Shown here: piece after piece, positions 25,328 through 34,640 of the stretch
How positions within the stretch are numbered: the stretch's first letter is position 1
Layout: each line of letters begins with the position of its first letter
NCBI GenBank assembly: GCA_025361185.1
Contig: JANYAR010000095.1
Coordinates: forward strand, 1 to 64,000
DNA: 64,000 nucleotides
Reading direction: 5' to 3'
From: Alphaproteobacteria bacterium
GTDB taxonomy: Bacteria; Pseudomonadota; Alphaproteobacteria; Micropepsales; Micropepsaceae
Notes under the pieces: model-generated
What the model saw: the letters and a program-made list of their open reading frames with translations, nothing else
What the model was told of the DNA's origin: nothing
The model's database searches: none
Made by a program: the position numbers and the translations under genes

Positions 25328-26110
25328 CTAAGCGGGAACTGGCGGTTTTGGCTTGCGGAGCGCTTTCAGGTCGGCGATCAGCTGTTTGCGTCTGAGGCCG
25401 CTCCGGCTCCTGCCGTGCAGCAGCGCATCGACCGAGACATAAACAATGGCTTCGTCGCTGTAGCGCTTGTAAAACCGGGGCGTCATGCGCTGAATCCGGC
25501 CCCAGCTGACCACGATGATGTTGCCGTCCTTGTCACGGCCGATGCCGGGCACATAATGCCCCCCGGTGATGCGTGAGCCCTTCACCACGCTCCAAGGTTT
25601 TTCGCGGTCAAATTGGCCGTCGGCGGTATTGGGCAGCTTGAGACCGATGCCGACCGCGCCAAACAGGTACATGGCCAGCGCCAGCTCATCGATATCGCCT
25701 GGCTTCAGCGCCAAATAGGCGAGAATCCTGTGTTTCCTGCCCCCGGCATCGACGATGCCGGTCTTGCGCCTCCAGGAAGCCGCCCTCTGCATGTCGGTGC
25801 CGCCGTCGGTCTTGGGCAGATAAGGATTGAATCCCGTGGCCTTGGCATAATCCGTCAACACCGATTCCTTGGTGAAGGTCACCTCGCGGTGCGCCATGCG
25901 CTTCCACAGCATGGTTTCGTGCGCCGCACCGGCCCACACACAATCGCCATAGTCGGTATTGCCTAATAGCCTCCAGTGGCCATGCATCAATTTCTGGTAA
26001 CCGAAGACCGCCGGAGGCGTCGGAAGCGCGTCCTCCATGACATAGGCGGCTAATTGAAAGCTCACCGCTCCGGGGCGCGCCGGTTTCTTACCCCGCCTGT
26101 ACGCTGCCAT
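25328..26110 (-). CDS. Putative papain-like cysteine protein of phage/actinobacterial type
   Basis: A 260-residue cytosolic protein without signal peptide, basic at both ends. The segment LLGNTDYGDCVWAGAAHETM places Cys57 before a helix as in papain-fold enzymes. GGHYVPGIGRDKDG gives His185, and VVSWG (202-204 are SWG) resembles papain's Asn-Ser-Trp-Gly, although the Asn position is Val here. Similar proteins with a GNDxYGDC signature occur in phages and actinobacteria, function unknown to me. It is convergent with yqeY (stops adjacent) and divergent from dnaG. The fold assignment is inference; a non-catalytic role is possible. Confidence 0.6.
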   Translation of the reverse strand: MAAYRRGKKPARPGAVSFQLAAYVMEDALPTPPAVFGYQKLMHGHWRLLGNTDYGDCVWAGAAHETMLWKRMAHREVTFTKESVLTDYAKATGFNPYLPKTDGGTDMQRAASWRRKTGIVDAGGRKHRILAYLALKPGDIDELALAMYLFGAVGIGLKLPNTADGQFDREKPWSVVKGSRITGGHYVPGIGRDKDGNIIVVSWGRIQRMTPRFYKRYSDEAIVYVSVDALLHGRSRSGLRRKQLIADLKALRKPKPPVPA

Positions 26111-26268
26111 ATGTTCCCCTCAAGCCTGCAGCCCTTGCCGACAGTAGCGGCGAAGGCCTTGACCGTCAGCGGCTCTTTAAAAAATCATGCACAGCTTGAG
26201 AACTGTCCCGGCCGCCGGGGGATGCAAAAACCCCTGAAAACCGGGGGATTTGCCGATAGACTGTCTCC

Positions 26269-28098
26269 ATGCGCTATGGCGAAGGCTTGTTGGAGGAAAT
26301 CAGGCGGCGGACCGATCTGGTCGCGCTGGTGGGCCGCCGCGTCAAGCTGGTGCGCAAGGGCCGGGTGATGTGGGGCTGCTGCCCCTTCCACCAGGAAAAA
26401 TCCGCCAGCTTCAAGGTCGAAAATGAGCGGCGCACCTACAAATGCTTCGGCTGCGGCAAGGGCGGCGATGCCTTCAAATGGCTGGTCGAAACCGAGGGCC
26501 TGAGCTTTCCGGAGGCTGTGGAGAAACTGGCGGGCGAGGCGGGGGTGGAGTTGCCCAAATGGTCGCCCGACGATGAAGCCCGCGAGCAGAAGCGCAAATC
26601 GCTCTACGACATCGTCGAACTGGCGGCCAAATTCTATGAAGCCCAATTGTTCGAGCCCGGCGGGCGTGAAGCGCGTGACTATCTGAAGGGGCGCGGGCTG
26701 GACGGGGCGGCGGCCAAGCAATTCCGCCTGGGCTATGCGCCTTCCGGTAACGCTGCCCTGATCAACCATCTCACGGCGCAGAACATCACCCAGGAGGACA
26801 TCATCGCGGCAGGACTTGCGCGGCCTGCGGAAGAAAACCGCCCGATGCGCGACTTTTTCTTCAACCGGGTGATGTTTCCCATTGCCGACGGCCGCGGCCG
26901 CGTCATCGCCTTCGGCGCGCGCGCCCTGGAAGCCGACGCCAAGCCCAAATACATCAATACCGGCGAAACCACGCTGTTTTCCAAGGGTACCCAGCTTTAC
27001 AATTTTGCCACCGCGCGCGCCGCCGCCATCAAGACCGGCACCATCATCCTGGCGGAAGGCTATATGGATGTGATCGCGCTGGTGCGCGCCGGTTTCGCGC
27101 ACGCCGTGGCGCCGCTGGGCACGGCGCTCACCGAAGACCAGTTGCACCTTCTGTGGAGTACCGCGCCCGAACCGATCCTGGCCTTTGACGGCGATGCAGC
27201 GGGATTGAAGGCGGCGCACCGTGCCGCCCATCTCGCCTTGCCCTATCTGAGGCCCGGCTATTCGCTGCGCTTTGCCTTCCTGCCGTCGGGCGAAGATCCT
27301 GACAGCTACATCGCCGCCAATGGTGCGGGGGCGATGACGGTGCTGCTGGAAGCGGCCCTGCCTTTGTCCGGGCTGCTGTGGCGCGCCGAAACCGAAGGTA
27401 AGGACTTCTCCACCCCCGAACGCCGCGCCGGCCTGGAACACAGCCTGAAGGAGATCGTGGACCGCATCGCCGATGGCAAGATCGCCGATTATTACCGCCG
27501 CAACTTCGACCAGCTGGTGTTCGAGAGCTTCAAGCGGCGATCAGCTCAGCCAAGGGCAGATCGCGATGGGGCTCGATACCCCGGCCGGGCTTCCATGGCC
27601 GGGACAAGTAAGCCCGGCGGCAAGTTCCGGGGCGACTTCAAGCCGCGCCCCCTGCCGGGCACCCCGGAGGCGGTTTCGGCCAGTGTCCAGACCTCGGCTC
27701 TGGTGCGGACCGGCCAGGCGGGCGCCCGCCATACCAAGGAAATGGAGCTGGGGCGGCTTTTGGCTGAATCCCCGGAAATCGTGCTCGTGGGGGCAGAATC
27801 CCTGGCAGATCTGGATCTGACCGATCCATCGCTTGACAGGCTGCGCCACGAGCTTCTAAACCTCGCCGCCTCCGGCTCCAGCCTTGAAAAAGCTGGGGTT
27901 CAAGCCCACTTCATGCGTAAAGGAACGGCCGACTTGCTGGCGCGTTTTGCAGGCAGCACGGTCGACGATCCCCAAGCCAGTTTTCAGCGCGCCATGGCTG
28001 ATCTGCGTGAGCTGTCTGGGCACAGGAGCGATGCGCGGCGTCTGTTGGAACGCCGCAAAGAGCGCTTCCAACGGCCCGGTGACGGGCACGGGCAATAG
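26269..28098 (+). CDS. dnaG: DNA primase
   Basis: A 609-residue primase that makes RNA primers for replication. The zinc-binding domain has CPFHQEK and YKCFGCGKGGD (Cys38, His41, Cys59, Cys62). The catalytic core follows with RVIAFGARAL and the TOPRIM motifs ILAEGYMDVIAL and LAFDGDAAG. The C-terminal part, from about residue 420, is a variable linker and helicase-binding region. First gene of a dnaG-rpoD unit, with 14 nt to rpoD, the macromolecular-synthesis order seen in many bacteria (without rpsU here). Confidence 0.95.
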   Translation: MRYGEGLLEEIRRRTDLVALVGRRVKLVRKGRVMWGCCPFHQEKSASFKVENERRTYKCFGCGKGGDAFKWLVETEGLSFPEAVEKLAGEAGVELPKWSPDDEAREQKRKSLYDIVELAAKFYEAQLFEPGGREARDYLKGRGLDGAAAKQFRLGYAPSGNAALINHLTAQNITQEDIIAAGLARPAEENRPMRDFFFNRVMFPIADGRGRVIAFGARALEADAKPKYINTGETTLFSKGTQLYNFATARAAAIKTGTIILAEGYMDVIALVRAGFAHAVAPLGTALTEDQLHLLWSTAPEPILAFDGDAAGLKAAHRAAHLALPYLRPGYSLRFAFLPSGEDPDSYIAANGAGAMTVLLEAALPLSGLLWRAETEGKDFSTPERRAGLEHSLKEIVDRIADGKIADYYRRNFDQLVFESFKRRSAQPRADRDGARYPGRASMAGTSKPGGKFRGDFKPRPLPGTPEAVSASVQTSALVRTGQAGARHTKEMELGRLLAESPEIVLVGAESLADLDLTDPSLDRLRHELLNLAASGSSLEKAGVQAHFMRKGTADLLARFAGSTVDDPQASFQRAMADLRELSGHRSDARRLLERRKERFQRPGDGHGQ

Positions 28099-28112
28099 TT
28101 AGGTAGATCTGA

Positions 28113-30539
28113 GTGACCAAAGCGTCCCATTCCAAGAAACCGGCAAAACATATCAAGAAGCCGGCCGCGAAAGCCGCCGCTTCCAAATCGGCGCCTGCCA
28201 AGAAGGCCCCCGCCAAGCCTGTGAAGGCTGCGGCGAAGCACGCCAAGCCGGCCGCCAAAATGCCGCTCAAGGCAAAGACACCGCTCAAGCCCGTCAAGGT
28301 CGAAAAGCTGACCAAGGCGCAGCTCGCCGCCAAGGCGAAGGAAGAAAAGCTCAAGGCCAAGGCCGCAGCCGCCAAGGTTGATCCCAAGAAGGCCGCCGCC
28401 GCGACGCCCAATGCGTTGGGGGTGCCGCCGCCCAAGCCCGGCAGCAAGACGCTGGCGAAAAAGCCGGGCGAGAATGAAACGCCAGGCGACGCGGATTCGC
28501 CCTTGCTGGACATGTCGGATGTCGGCGTCCGCAAGATGATCGCGAAAGCCAAGGCGCGCGGCTACGTCACCTATGACGAACTGAACAAGGTGCTGCCGTC
28601 GGACAAGACCTCGTCCGAGCAGATCGAAGACACGATGGCGATGCTCAACGAGATGGGCATCAATGTCATCGAAAGCGAAGAGGCCGAGGAAGGCGAAGAG
28701 GGCGGCGCGCTCGTCGAAGCCACCGGCAGCAAGGCGCTGGCCACAACCGCCAAGGCGGGCGAGCAGTATGACCGCACCGACGATCCGGTGCGCATGTATC
28801 TGCGCGAGATGGGCAGTGTCGAGCTTCTGTCGCGCGAAGGCGAAATCGCCATCGCCAAGCGCATCGAGGCGGGGCGCGAACTGATGATCGGCGCCTTGTG
28901 CGAAAGCCCGCTGACCTTCGAGGCGCTCACCGTGTGGCGCGACGAACTCAATGAAGGCAAGGTTCTGCTGCGCGATATCATCGACCTGGAAGCCATGTAT
29001 GGCGCCGGTCCCGATGGCCAGCCCGCCAATGTCCCGCCGCCGGTGGGCCCCGACGGCCAGCCGCTCAACAATGGCCTGAACAATACAATGGGAACGCCGG
29101 GTAACGGCGCGCCGCCGGTCACGGAATTCAGGAAGCCGGTTCCGCCGCCGCCCCCGCCGCCGCCCAAACCCGCCGAACACGCCTCTCCCAAAGTGGGGGC
29201 CGAAGGCGAAACCACCGAAGGCGGCGAGACGCCCGCCGCCGATGACGGCGATGATTTCGACGACGAGGGCAATCTGCCGCTGTCGGCTATGGAAGCGGCG
29301 CTCAAGCCGCAGGTGCTGGCCTCGCTGGATGCGATCGCCGGCCTCTACAAGAAGCTGGGCAAGCTGCAGGACGCTAGCGTCGAAGCGGCGCTGGCGTCCG
29401 ACGAACTCTCGACGGGACAGGAACGCCGTTTCAAGAAGCTGCGCAACGAGACCATGGATCTGGTCAAGTCGCTCAAGCTCAACAACAACCGCATCGAAGC
29501 CCTGGTCGATCAGATGTACGGCATCAACCGCCGTCTGGTCGGGCTGGAAGGCAAGCTGCTGCGCCTGGCCGAAAGCCATGGCGTGGACCGCGCTGAATTC
29601 CTCAAACAGTATTTCAGCAATGAACTGGACCCCAACTGGGCGCGCCGCGTCGGCCGTCTGTCGGGCCTGGGCTGGCATGAATTCGTCACCGACGAACGCG
29701 ACAAGATCAAGGCGCTGCGCGACGAGATCCAGCAACTGGCGCAGGAAACCCGCCAGTCCGTCAGCGAATTCCGCCGCAACGTCCAGACCGTGCAGAAGGG
29801 CGAGCGCGAATCCGGCGTCGCCAAGAAGGAAATGATCGAGGCCAATTTGCGCCTGGTCATCTCCATCGCCAAGAAATACACCAATCGCGGTCTGCAGTTC
29901 CTGGATCTGATCCAGGAAGGTAATATCGGCTTGATGAAGGCGGTCGATAAGTTCGAATACCGCCGCGGCTACAAATTCTCGACCTATGCCACCTGGTGGA
30001 TCAGGCAGGCCATCACCCGCTCCATCGCCGACCAGGCGCGCACCATCCGCATTCCGGTGCACATGATCGAGACCATCAACAAGCTGGTGCGCACGTCGCG
30101 CCAGATGCTGCATGAGATCGGCCGCGAACCCACCCCCGAAGAGCTGGCCGAACGCCTGGCCATGCCGCTGGAAAAGGTGCGCAAGGTTCTCAAGATCGCC
30201 AAGGAGCCGATCAGTCTTGAGACCCCCATCGGCGATGAGGAAGACAGCCATCTGGGCGACTTTATCCAGGACCCCAATGTGGTGCTGCCGATCGATGCCG
30301 CCATCCAGGCCAATTTGCGCGAAACCACGACCCGCGTGCTGGCGACCCTGACGCCGCGCGAGGAACGCGTGCTGCGCATGCGCTTTGGCATCGGCATGAA
30401 CACCGACCACACGCTGGAAGAAGTGGGCCAGCAGTTCAGCGTCACCCGCGAGCGTATTCGCCAGATCGAGGCGAAGGCGCTTCGCAAGCTCAAGCACCCC
30501 TCTCGCTCACGCAAGCTGCGGTCGTTTCTGGACAACTGA
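28113..30539 (+). CDS. rpoD: Primary sigma factor RpoD (sigma-70), with long basic N-terminal extension
   Basis: An 808-residue primary sigma factor. Region 1.1 lies near 130-190 ([22 protein letters not shown]), region 1.2 near 215-245 ([20 protein letters not shown]), region 2 near 565-665 ([20 protein letters not shown]) and region 4 near 740-800 ([20 protein letters not shown]). Two features are unusual. Residues 1-115 are Lys/Ala/Pro-rich and histone-H1-like ([16 protein letters not shown]). The non-conserved region contains an eight-proline run followed by acidic residues, near 347-390. Usual alphaproteobacterial length is about 620-690. The start is GTG at 28113. The stop overlaps the panD start. 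Confidence 0.95.
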   Translation: MTKASHSKKPAKHIKKPAAKAAASKSAPAKKAPAKPVKAAAKHAKPAAKMPLKAKTPLKPVKVEKLTKAQLAAKAKEEKLKAKAAAAKVDPKKAAAATPNALGVPPPKPGSKTLAKKPGENETPGDADSPLLDMSDVGVRKMIAKAKARGYVTYDELNKVLPSDKTSSEQIEDTMAMLNEMGINVIESEEAEEGEEGGALVEATGSKALATTAKAGEQYDRTDDPVRMYLREMGSVELLSREGEIAIAKRIEAGRELMIGALCESPLTFEALTVWRDELNEGKVLLRDIIDLEAMYGAGPDGQPANVPPPVGPDGQPLNNGLNNTMGTPGNGAPPVTEFRKPVPPPPPPPPKPAEHASPKVGAEGETTEGGETPAADDGDDFDDEGNLPLSAMEAALKPQVLASLDAIAGLYKKLGKLQDASVEAALASDELSTGQERRFKKLRNETMDLVKSLKLNNNRIEALVDQMYGINRRLVGLEGKLLRLAESHGVDRAEFLKQYFSNELDPNWARRVGRLSGLGWHEFVTDERDKIKALRDEIQQLAQETRQSVSEFRRNVQTVQKGERESGVAKKEMIEANLRLVISIAKKYTNRGLQFLDLIQEGNIGLMKAVDKFEYRRGYKFSTYATWWIRQAITRSIADQARTIRIPVHMIETINKLVRTSRQMLHEIGREPTPEELAERLAMPLEKVRKVLKIAKEPISLETPIGDEEDSHLGDFIQDPNVVLPIDAAIQANLRETTTRVLATLTPREERVLRMRFGIGMNTDHTLEEVGQQFSVTRERIRQIEAKALRKLKHPSRSRKLRSFLDN

Positions 30540-30913
30540 TGCTGCTGACACTGCTCAAAGCCAAGATTCACCGTGCCACGGTGACCCAATGCGACCTTCA
30601 TTATGAAGGCTCGATCTCGGTGGATGCGGCGCTGCTGGAACGCTCCGGCATCCTGGCCCACGAGCAGGTCGATGTTCTGAACATCAACAACGGTGAGCGC
30701 TTTACCACTTATGCCATTCCCGCGCCGGCCGGTTCGGGCATGATCGGCGTCAATGGCGCCGCGGCCCGGCTGACGCAGAAGGGCGATCTGGTCATCATCG
30801 TCGCCTATGCCCGCATGGAAGAGGCCGAAGCCAAGAGTTTTACGCCCCGCGTGCTGCTGGTGGATTCCGCCAATCGCGCGATGGCGCCTTCGTTACGCAT
30901 CCTGGAAACCTGA
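30539..30913 (+). CDS. panD: Aspartate 1-decarboxylase proenzyme
   Basis: A 124-residue pyruvoyl enzyme that makes beta-alanine from aspartate for pantothenate and CoA. Self-cleavage occurs at Gly24-Ser25 in HYEGSISVD. The other family residues are visible: [11 protein letters not shown], Thr-Tyr in RFTTYAIPA and NGAAARL. The ATG overlaps the rpoD TGA by one base (TGATG), so translation is likely coupled. Whether PanD needs a PanM/PanZ maturation factor is not clear from the window. Confidence 0.94.
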   Translation: MLLTLLKAKIHRATVTQCDLHYEGSISVDAALLERSGILAHEQVDVLNINNGERFTTYAIPAPAGSGMIGVNGAAARLTQKGDLVIIVAYARMEEAEAKSFTPRVLLVDSANRAMAPSLRILET

Positions 30914-30928
30914 GAAGATCCCTAAAAC

Positions 30929-31321
30929 ATGCCCCCTCGCTTAGATAACGAAAAATTCTCCAATCGCCTGGATACGGCCGCCAAGGCGCGCGCCGAAATG
31001 CTGGCCAAGGCCAAGGCCCGCGTCGAGGCCGCCAAGGCCACGGCCGGAGATCGCAACAAGGAGCGGCTGGCCATCGCCGCCGCGCGCGATGAGCGCGCCG
31101 CCCGGCGCACTGAGGAAAAGCGCCTCGCCGCCATTGAAGCGGAAAAGCGACGCGCCCAGGACGAAGAACATCGCCGGCTGGCCGCAATCGAAGCCAAGGC
31201 GCAGGCCGAGCGTGAGCATGACGAACGCATTTTGGCGCTGGAAGCCTTGGAAGTGGAACAAAAGGCCCGCCGCGACGCGCGTTATGCCGCCCGCAAGGCG
31301 CAGAAGAAAAAAGGCCGCTGA
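30929..31321 (+). CDS. DUF6481 family charged helical protein
   Basis: A 130-residue protein made almost entirely of Ala, Arg, Lys and Glu, with heptad-like runs (KRLAAIEAEKRRAQDEEHRR). This predicts a long single helix or coiled coil. The N-terminal FSNRLDTAAKARAEMLAKAK is the recognisable part of the DUF6481 family of alphaproteobacteria. There is no signal peptide or membrane segment; the C-terminus is very basic (KAQKKKGR). Function unknown; RNA or ribosome association is a guess from charge. It follows panD by 15 nt and is probably in the dnaG-rpoD-panD transcript. Confidence 0.82.
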   Translation: MPPRLDNEKFSNRLDTAAKARAEMLAKAKARVEAAKATAGDRNKERLAIAAARDERAARRTEEKRLAAIEAEKRRAQDEEHRRLAAIEAKAQAEREHDERILALEALEVEQKARRDARYAARKAQKKKGR

Positions 31322-31474
31322 TCAAGGCGGCTGCCTCAAAATTGCCGTTCCCATCGGCGTACAATCCGGTCTAGGCTTTGCCTGGGTCGAGCCCCGCTCC
31401 CTTACCTATGCCGTCGCGCAGAAGTTCCCGCTTCGCCCGGTTCGACCGTTAATCCGCAAGAAGGACGAATCCGC

Positions 31475-31690
31475 ATGGCGTATGTGGAAGAAAAGCAGTT
31501 CAAATACCCGGCCGAGGAAGAGTGCCTGGTCCGCCGGCTGGGTTCGGCGGTGATCGCGGCCTGGCCGCACCTGCCGCGCGAGGTGCAGGAAACGATTTTC
31601 GCGGAAGCCAAGACCGTCTGGGACCGGGAACATTTCGTTTCCAAGCTTCCCTCCAAGCTGGATGCCATCATCCGGCGGCGGCACGCCTAG
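31475..31690 (+). CDS. Small conserved hypothetical protein
   Basis: A 71-residue acidic/basic helical protein starting MAYVEEKQFKYPAEEECLVR, with AAGGACG 8 nt upstream. A Trp-Pro motif (AAWPHLPREVQETIFAEAK) resembles small conserved proteins found widely in alphaproteobacteria, for which I know no function. No signal or membrane segment. Its end overlaps the convergent MAPEG gene by 4 bp. Confidence 0.7.
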   Translation: MAYVEEKQFKYPAEEECLVRRLGSAVIAAWPHLPREVQETIFAEAKTVWDREHFVSKLPSKLDAIIRRRHA

Positions 31691-32094
31691 GCCAGTGCGG
31701 CCATCAGCACCATCACCAGCCCGGCGATGGACACAGCCCAGACCAGGGTGCGCACCACCGGCAGGCCCGCGGCATAGACCGGCACATAGGCGACACGCGC
31801 CCAGAAATAGAGCTGCGCGCCCAGCGCCGAGGTTGGGCTGTTCTTGGCCAGGGCCGTGACCACCAGCACCGAAACGGCGAAATAGACAAAGGTCTCGCGG
31901 AAATTGCGGAAGGTGCGCTGCAGGCGCCCGGCAATAATACCGACCGGCGGCGGCGGCAGATCGCGCGGGCTGAGATTGTAGGGCAGGCCTTGGTCCTTGT
32001 TCGCCAAGGTCGTGGCGATGACCAGCTGGACCAGGCCCAGCACCACGCTACAGCACAGCATCTGGATTTCAATCGAACCGGCAAAGATGTTCAT
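31687..32094 (-). CDS. MAPEG family membrane protein
   Basis: A 135-residue protein with about four hydrophobic segments. The family signature is near the centre: GRLQRTFRNFRETFVYFAV (Arg-Asn-Glu-x-F pattern) followed by LYFWARVAYVPVYAAG. MAPEG proteins are membrane-bound glutathione transferase/leukotriene synthase relatives; bacterial members mostly lack assigned substrates. The start MNIFAGSIEIQMLCCSVVLG is kept, though RBS support is weak. Monocistronic by context. Confidence 0.85.
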   Translation of the reverse strand: MNIFAGSIEIQMLCCSVVLGLVQLVIATTLANKDQGLPYNLSPRDLPPPPVGIIAGRLQRTFRNFRETFVYFAVSVLVVTALAKNSPTSALGAQLYFWARVAYVPVYAAGLPVVRTLVWAVSIAGLVMVLMAALA

Positions 32095-32213
32095 GACGCC
32101 CTCCCTTTTTTATGGTCGCGCGGCGAGGCGTTTCTACACTGTCGCTAGAAACGGGTTCGCCGACGCTCCTGTTGTTGTTCTGGCGCGAGCATAGCGCCAA
32201 ACAGGGCACGGTG

Positions 32214-32822
32214 TCAGTCCAGCCGGTAGTTGAAACTCACCGACACCCGCTGCCCCCGCGCGCCATTGGGCTCAACCCCATGGCGCAGCCAGCTTTCCCA
32301 TAAGAGCAGCATCCCGGTCTTGGGCGTCACGTCCACAAAGGTCCGGTTTTCAGGGCGGGCATTGGCTTTGCGTAGGGGCGCCGCCATCATCATGGGCAGG
32401 CGCGGGTCTTCAAAGCGGATGACGCCCGATCCCGGCGGCGCCGTCACATAATAGGTGCCGCTGATCACCGAATGGGGATGGATATGGGGGGTGTGGACCG
32501 CGCCCTTGTTCATCACATTGACCCACAGACTGTCCAGCTTCAGCCGTCCGCCCTCGAACTGCAGCTCGCGGGCAAAGCCCCCAACCTGTTTGGCGATTGC
32601 GCTTTCCAGATCGGCGAAAATGCTGGCGCGCCGGGTCAGATCATTGAGCGAGGCATAGGAGGTATAGCCGCCATAGCCGTGTTCGCGCGACCAGCGCTGT
32701 CCGGCCTTGTCCTCCGCCGCCAGACCCAGGCAGGTTTTTTCCAGGTCGCGGGGTGGGGTGATGCGGCCCTTATAGAGCCGGGTGACAAACAGCGGTTCTG
32801 AACTTTTGGGCATCCCGTCCAT
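32214..32822 (-). CDS. 2-oxoglutarate/Fe(II)-dependent oxygenase-like protein (TIGR02466 type)
   Basis: About 202 residues. The double-stranded beta-helix motif is visible: HTPHIHPHSVISGTYYV (first His and partner), RFEDPRLPM, and GMLLLWESWLRHGVEPN with the distal His, followed by Arg in GQRVSVSFNYRLD that would bind 2-oxoglutarate. This layout matches the TIGR02466/2OG-FeII_Oxy_5 family. Substrates are unknown; members occur in phages and marine bacteria. A start three codons downstream (32813) is also possible. Confidence 0.85.
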   Translation of the reverse strand: MDGMPKSSEPLFVTRLYKGRITPPRDLEKTCLGLAAEDKAGQRWSREHGYGGYTSYASLNDLTRRASIFADLESAIAKQVGGFARELQFEGGRLKLDSLWVNVMNKGAVHTPHIHPHSVISGTYYVTAPPGSGVIRFEDPRLPMMMAAPLRKANARPENRTFVDVTPKTGMLLLWESWLRHGVEPNGARGQRVSVSFNYRLD

Positions 32823-32895
32823 TCCCGGTTAGCAAAATTTTTGCCATTGGGCCGCTAAGCTTGGGACCTGTCAAATGAAGTCAGGAGAACAGGTC

Positions 32896-33078
32896 ATGAA
32901 TTCCATCACCGGCGCGCCGGTTACCGCCGCGGTGGTTGCCGCCCTGACCCTTCTTCTGTCGGGCTGTATCGCCTATGACGCCGCCAGCGCCGCGGCCGGT
33001 GCGGGGATTTCGGTGGTCTCGACCGCCGGCGACATTGTGACCTCGCCGTTTGGCAGCGGCGATTCTGAGAAGAAGTAA
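32896..33078 (+). CDS. Small lipoprotein
   Basis: A 60-residue lipoprotein. The ATG at 32896 is 8 nt after GGAG. The signal segment VTAAVVAALTLLLSGC has lipobox LLSGC, leaving about 36 residues after cleavage (Ala/Gly/Ser-rich, ending GSGDSEKK). Small lipoproteins of this kind are common in alphaproteobacteria; no function known. Convergent with gloB, stops 3 nt apart. Confidence 0.8.
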   Translation: MNSITGAPVTAAVVAALTLLLSGCIAYDAASAAAGAGISVVSTAGDIVTSPFGSGDSEKK

Positions 33079-33081
33079 GCG

Positions 33082-33840
33082 CTAGAATTTATCCTTCCGC
33101 GCCCTGATCTCGCCGAACACCGCGACAGTGTCCGCCTTTTCCATTCCCAGGCTGCGGCGGATTTCGGCATTGTCGGGTCGCAGGAATGGGTTGGTCTTTT
33201 TCTCCAGCCCCATGGTCGATGGCACCGTCGGCTTGCCCGCCTGACGGGCGGCGTTCACCTCGTCCATCCGCGCTTTCAGCGCCGCGTTGCCGGGCTCCAA
33301 GGTCAGGGCGAAACGGCCATTGCTCTGGGTATATTCATGCCCGCAATAGACGCGGGTTTCGTCCGGCAATGTCATCAGCTTGGACAGGCTGGTCCACATC
33401 ATGGCGGGATCGCCTTCGAACAGCCGCCCGCAGCCCATTGCGAACAGTGTGTCGCCGGTAAAGGCGTTGGCGTCGATCACAAAGGTGATGGCGCCGCGCG
33501 TATGCGCCGGTACTTCCAACACTTGCACCTTGCGGCCGTCAAACACCCAGCTCGAGGATTCGTCCACGCCCACATCCAGGCCGGGAATGCGCGCGGCATC
33601 CTTGCCCGGCCCCACGATTTGCGCGCCAGTCTCCTCTTTCAAGGCGATATTGCCGCCGGTGTGATCCAGGTGATGATGGGTGTTGAGGATATGGGTCAGC
33701 TTCCAGCCCGTTCTGGCGAGCGCGGCGCGCACCGGCCCCGGTTCCGACGGATCGACCACGGCGCAGCTAGCGCCCGATTTTACCAGATAGGCGTAGTTGT
33801 CGGACAGGCAGGCAACGATCTCGATCTGGCAGGGGGGCAT
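33082..33840 (-). CDS. gloB: Hydroxyacylglutathione hydrolase (glyoxalase II)
   Basis: A 252-residue metallo-beta-lactamase-fold enzyme that hydrolyses S-lactoylglutathione to lactate and glutathione, the second step of methylglyoxal detoxification. The metal motif is THHHLDHTGGN (HxHxDH) near residues 57-67. Further ligands are His in PAHTRGAI, Asp in FTGDTLFAMGCGRLFEG and His in YCGHEYTQSN. The C-terminal domain (NPFLRPDN) binds substrate. The ATG at 33840 has AAGGAG 5-6 nt upstream; the longer frame upstream is not coding. Confidence 0.94.
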   Translation of the reverse strand: MPPCQIEIVACLSDNYAYLVKSGASCAVVDPSEPGPVRAALARTGWKLTHILNTHHHLDHTGGNIALKEETGAQIVGPGKDAARIPGLDVGVDESSSWVFDGRKVQVLEVPAHTRGAITFVIDANAFTGDTLFAMGCGRLFEGDPAMMWTSLSKLMTLPDETRVYCGHEYTQSNGRFALTLEPGNAALKARMDEVNAARQAGKPTVPSTMGLEKKTNPFLRPDNAEIRRSLGMEKADTVAVFGEIRARKDKF

Positions 33841-33938
33841 GGCGTCTCCTTGAAGGGCAAAGACTAGCAAAGCTTTTCGCAAACCGCGCGCCTTTGAACA
33901 ATTGCGTCCGGCGTCCATCCGGCGTTTATTCTGCCCCC

Positions 33939-34640
33939 ATGCCGCAAGATGCTCGCGACCTTGCCGCCTTCTATGACGCGCCACTGGGCCGGCTGGCGCG
34001 GCGCGCGATCCTGCATGAAATTCTGGGCCTGTGGCCCAGTCTGCGCAACTACCGGCTGCTGGGCTATGGCTTCGCCATTCCCTATCTGCCCGCCTTTACC
34101 GGTACCGAACGCTCCATCGCCGCCGTGCCGGCGCCCATGGGTGTCATCGGCTGGCCGGAGGGCAAGAACACCACCCTGTTGTGCGAGGAAGACGCACTGC
34201 CATTCCCCGATGTGTTTTTCGATCGCATCCTGATCGTGCATGGGCTGGAGTCGTCCGACAGTCTGCGCGCGCTGCTGCGCCAGCTTTGGCGGGTGCTGGC
34301 GCCGGAAGGGCGCATCCTGATGGTGGTGCCCAATCGCGCCAGCCTGTGGGCCCAGGTCCAGAAATCGCCCTTCGGCCATGGCCGCCCTTTTTCCCGCATG
34401 GAGCTGCAAGGCCTGCTCAAGGATGCGCTGTTCGAGCCGGTGCGTTGGGGGCGCGCGCTCTATGCGCCGCCTTTTGAAAGCGTCACGCGCTCCGGCACGG
34501 GCTGGGAGAAAATGGGCGCCCGGCTGTTTCCCGGTGTCGGCGGGGTGCATGTGGTGGAAGCGGCCAAGTCGCTTTACGCCGCGGCAACGCCGCTGCCCAA
34601 GGGCGCGAAAGTGTCACTGGAAACCGCCCGGGATTATTAG
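33939..34640 (+). CDS. SAM-dependent methyltransferase-domain protein
   Basis: A 233-residue class I methyltransferase-like protein. After FYDAPLGRLARRAILHEIL comes a degenerate motif I (RLLGYGFAIPYL). FPDVFFDRILIVHGLESSD and RVLAPEGRILMVVPNR match motifs post-II and IV-V of methyltransferase_11 proteins. The substrate is unknown. In alphaproteobacteria this gene is regularly found between gloB and metW, as here. Divergent from gloB; the stop overlaps the metW stop by 4 bp. Confidence 0.82.
   Translation: MPQDARDLAAFYDAPLGRLARRAILHEILGLWPSLRNYRLLGYGFAIPYLPAFTGTERSIAAVPAPMGVIGWPEGKNTTLLCEEDALPFPDVFFDRILIVHGLESSDSLRALLRQLWRVLAPEGRILMVVPNRASLWAQVQKSPFGHGRPFSRMELQGLLKDALFEPVRWGRALYAPPFESVTRSGTGWEKMGARLFPGVGGVHVVEAAKSLYAAATPLPKGAKVSLETARDY

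Noticed and set aside
27984-30497. Open frame of 837 codons, minus strand
   Set aside because: Antisense to rpoD, whose sigma-70 regions are unmistakable.
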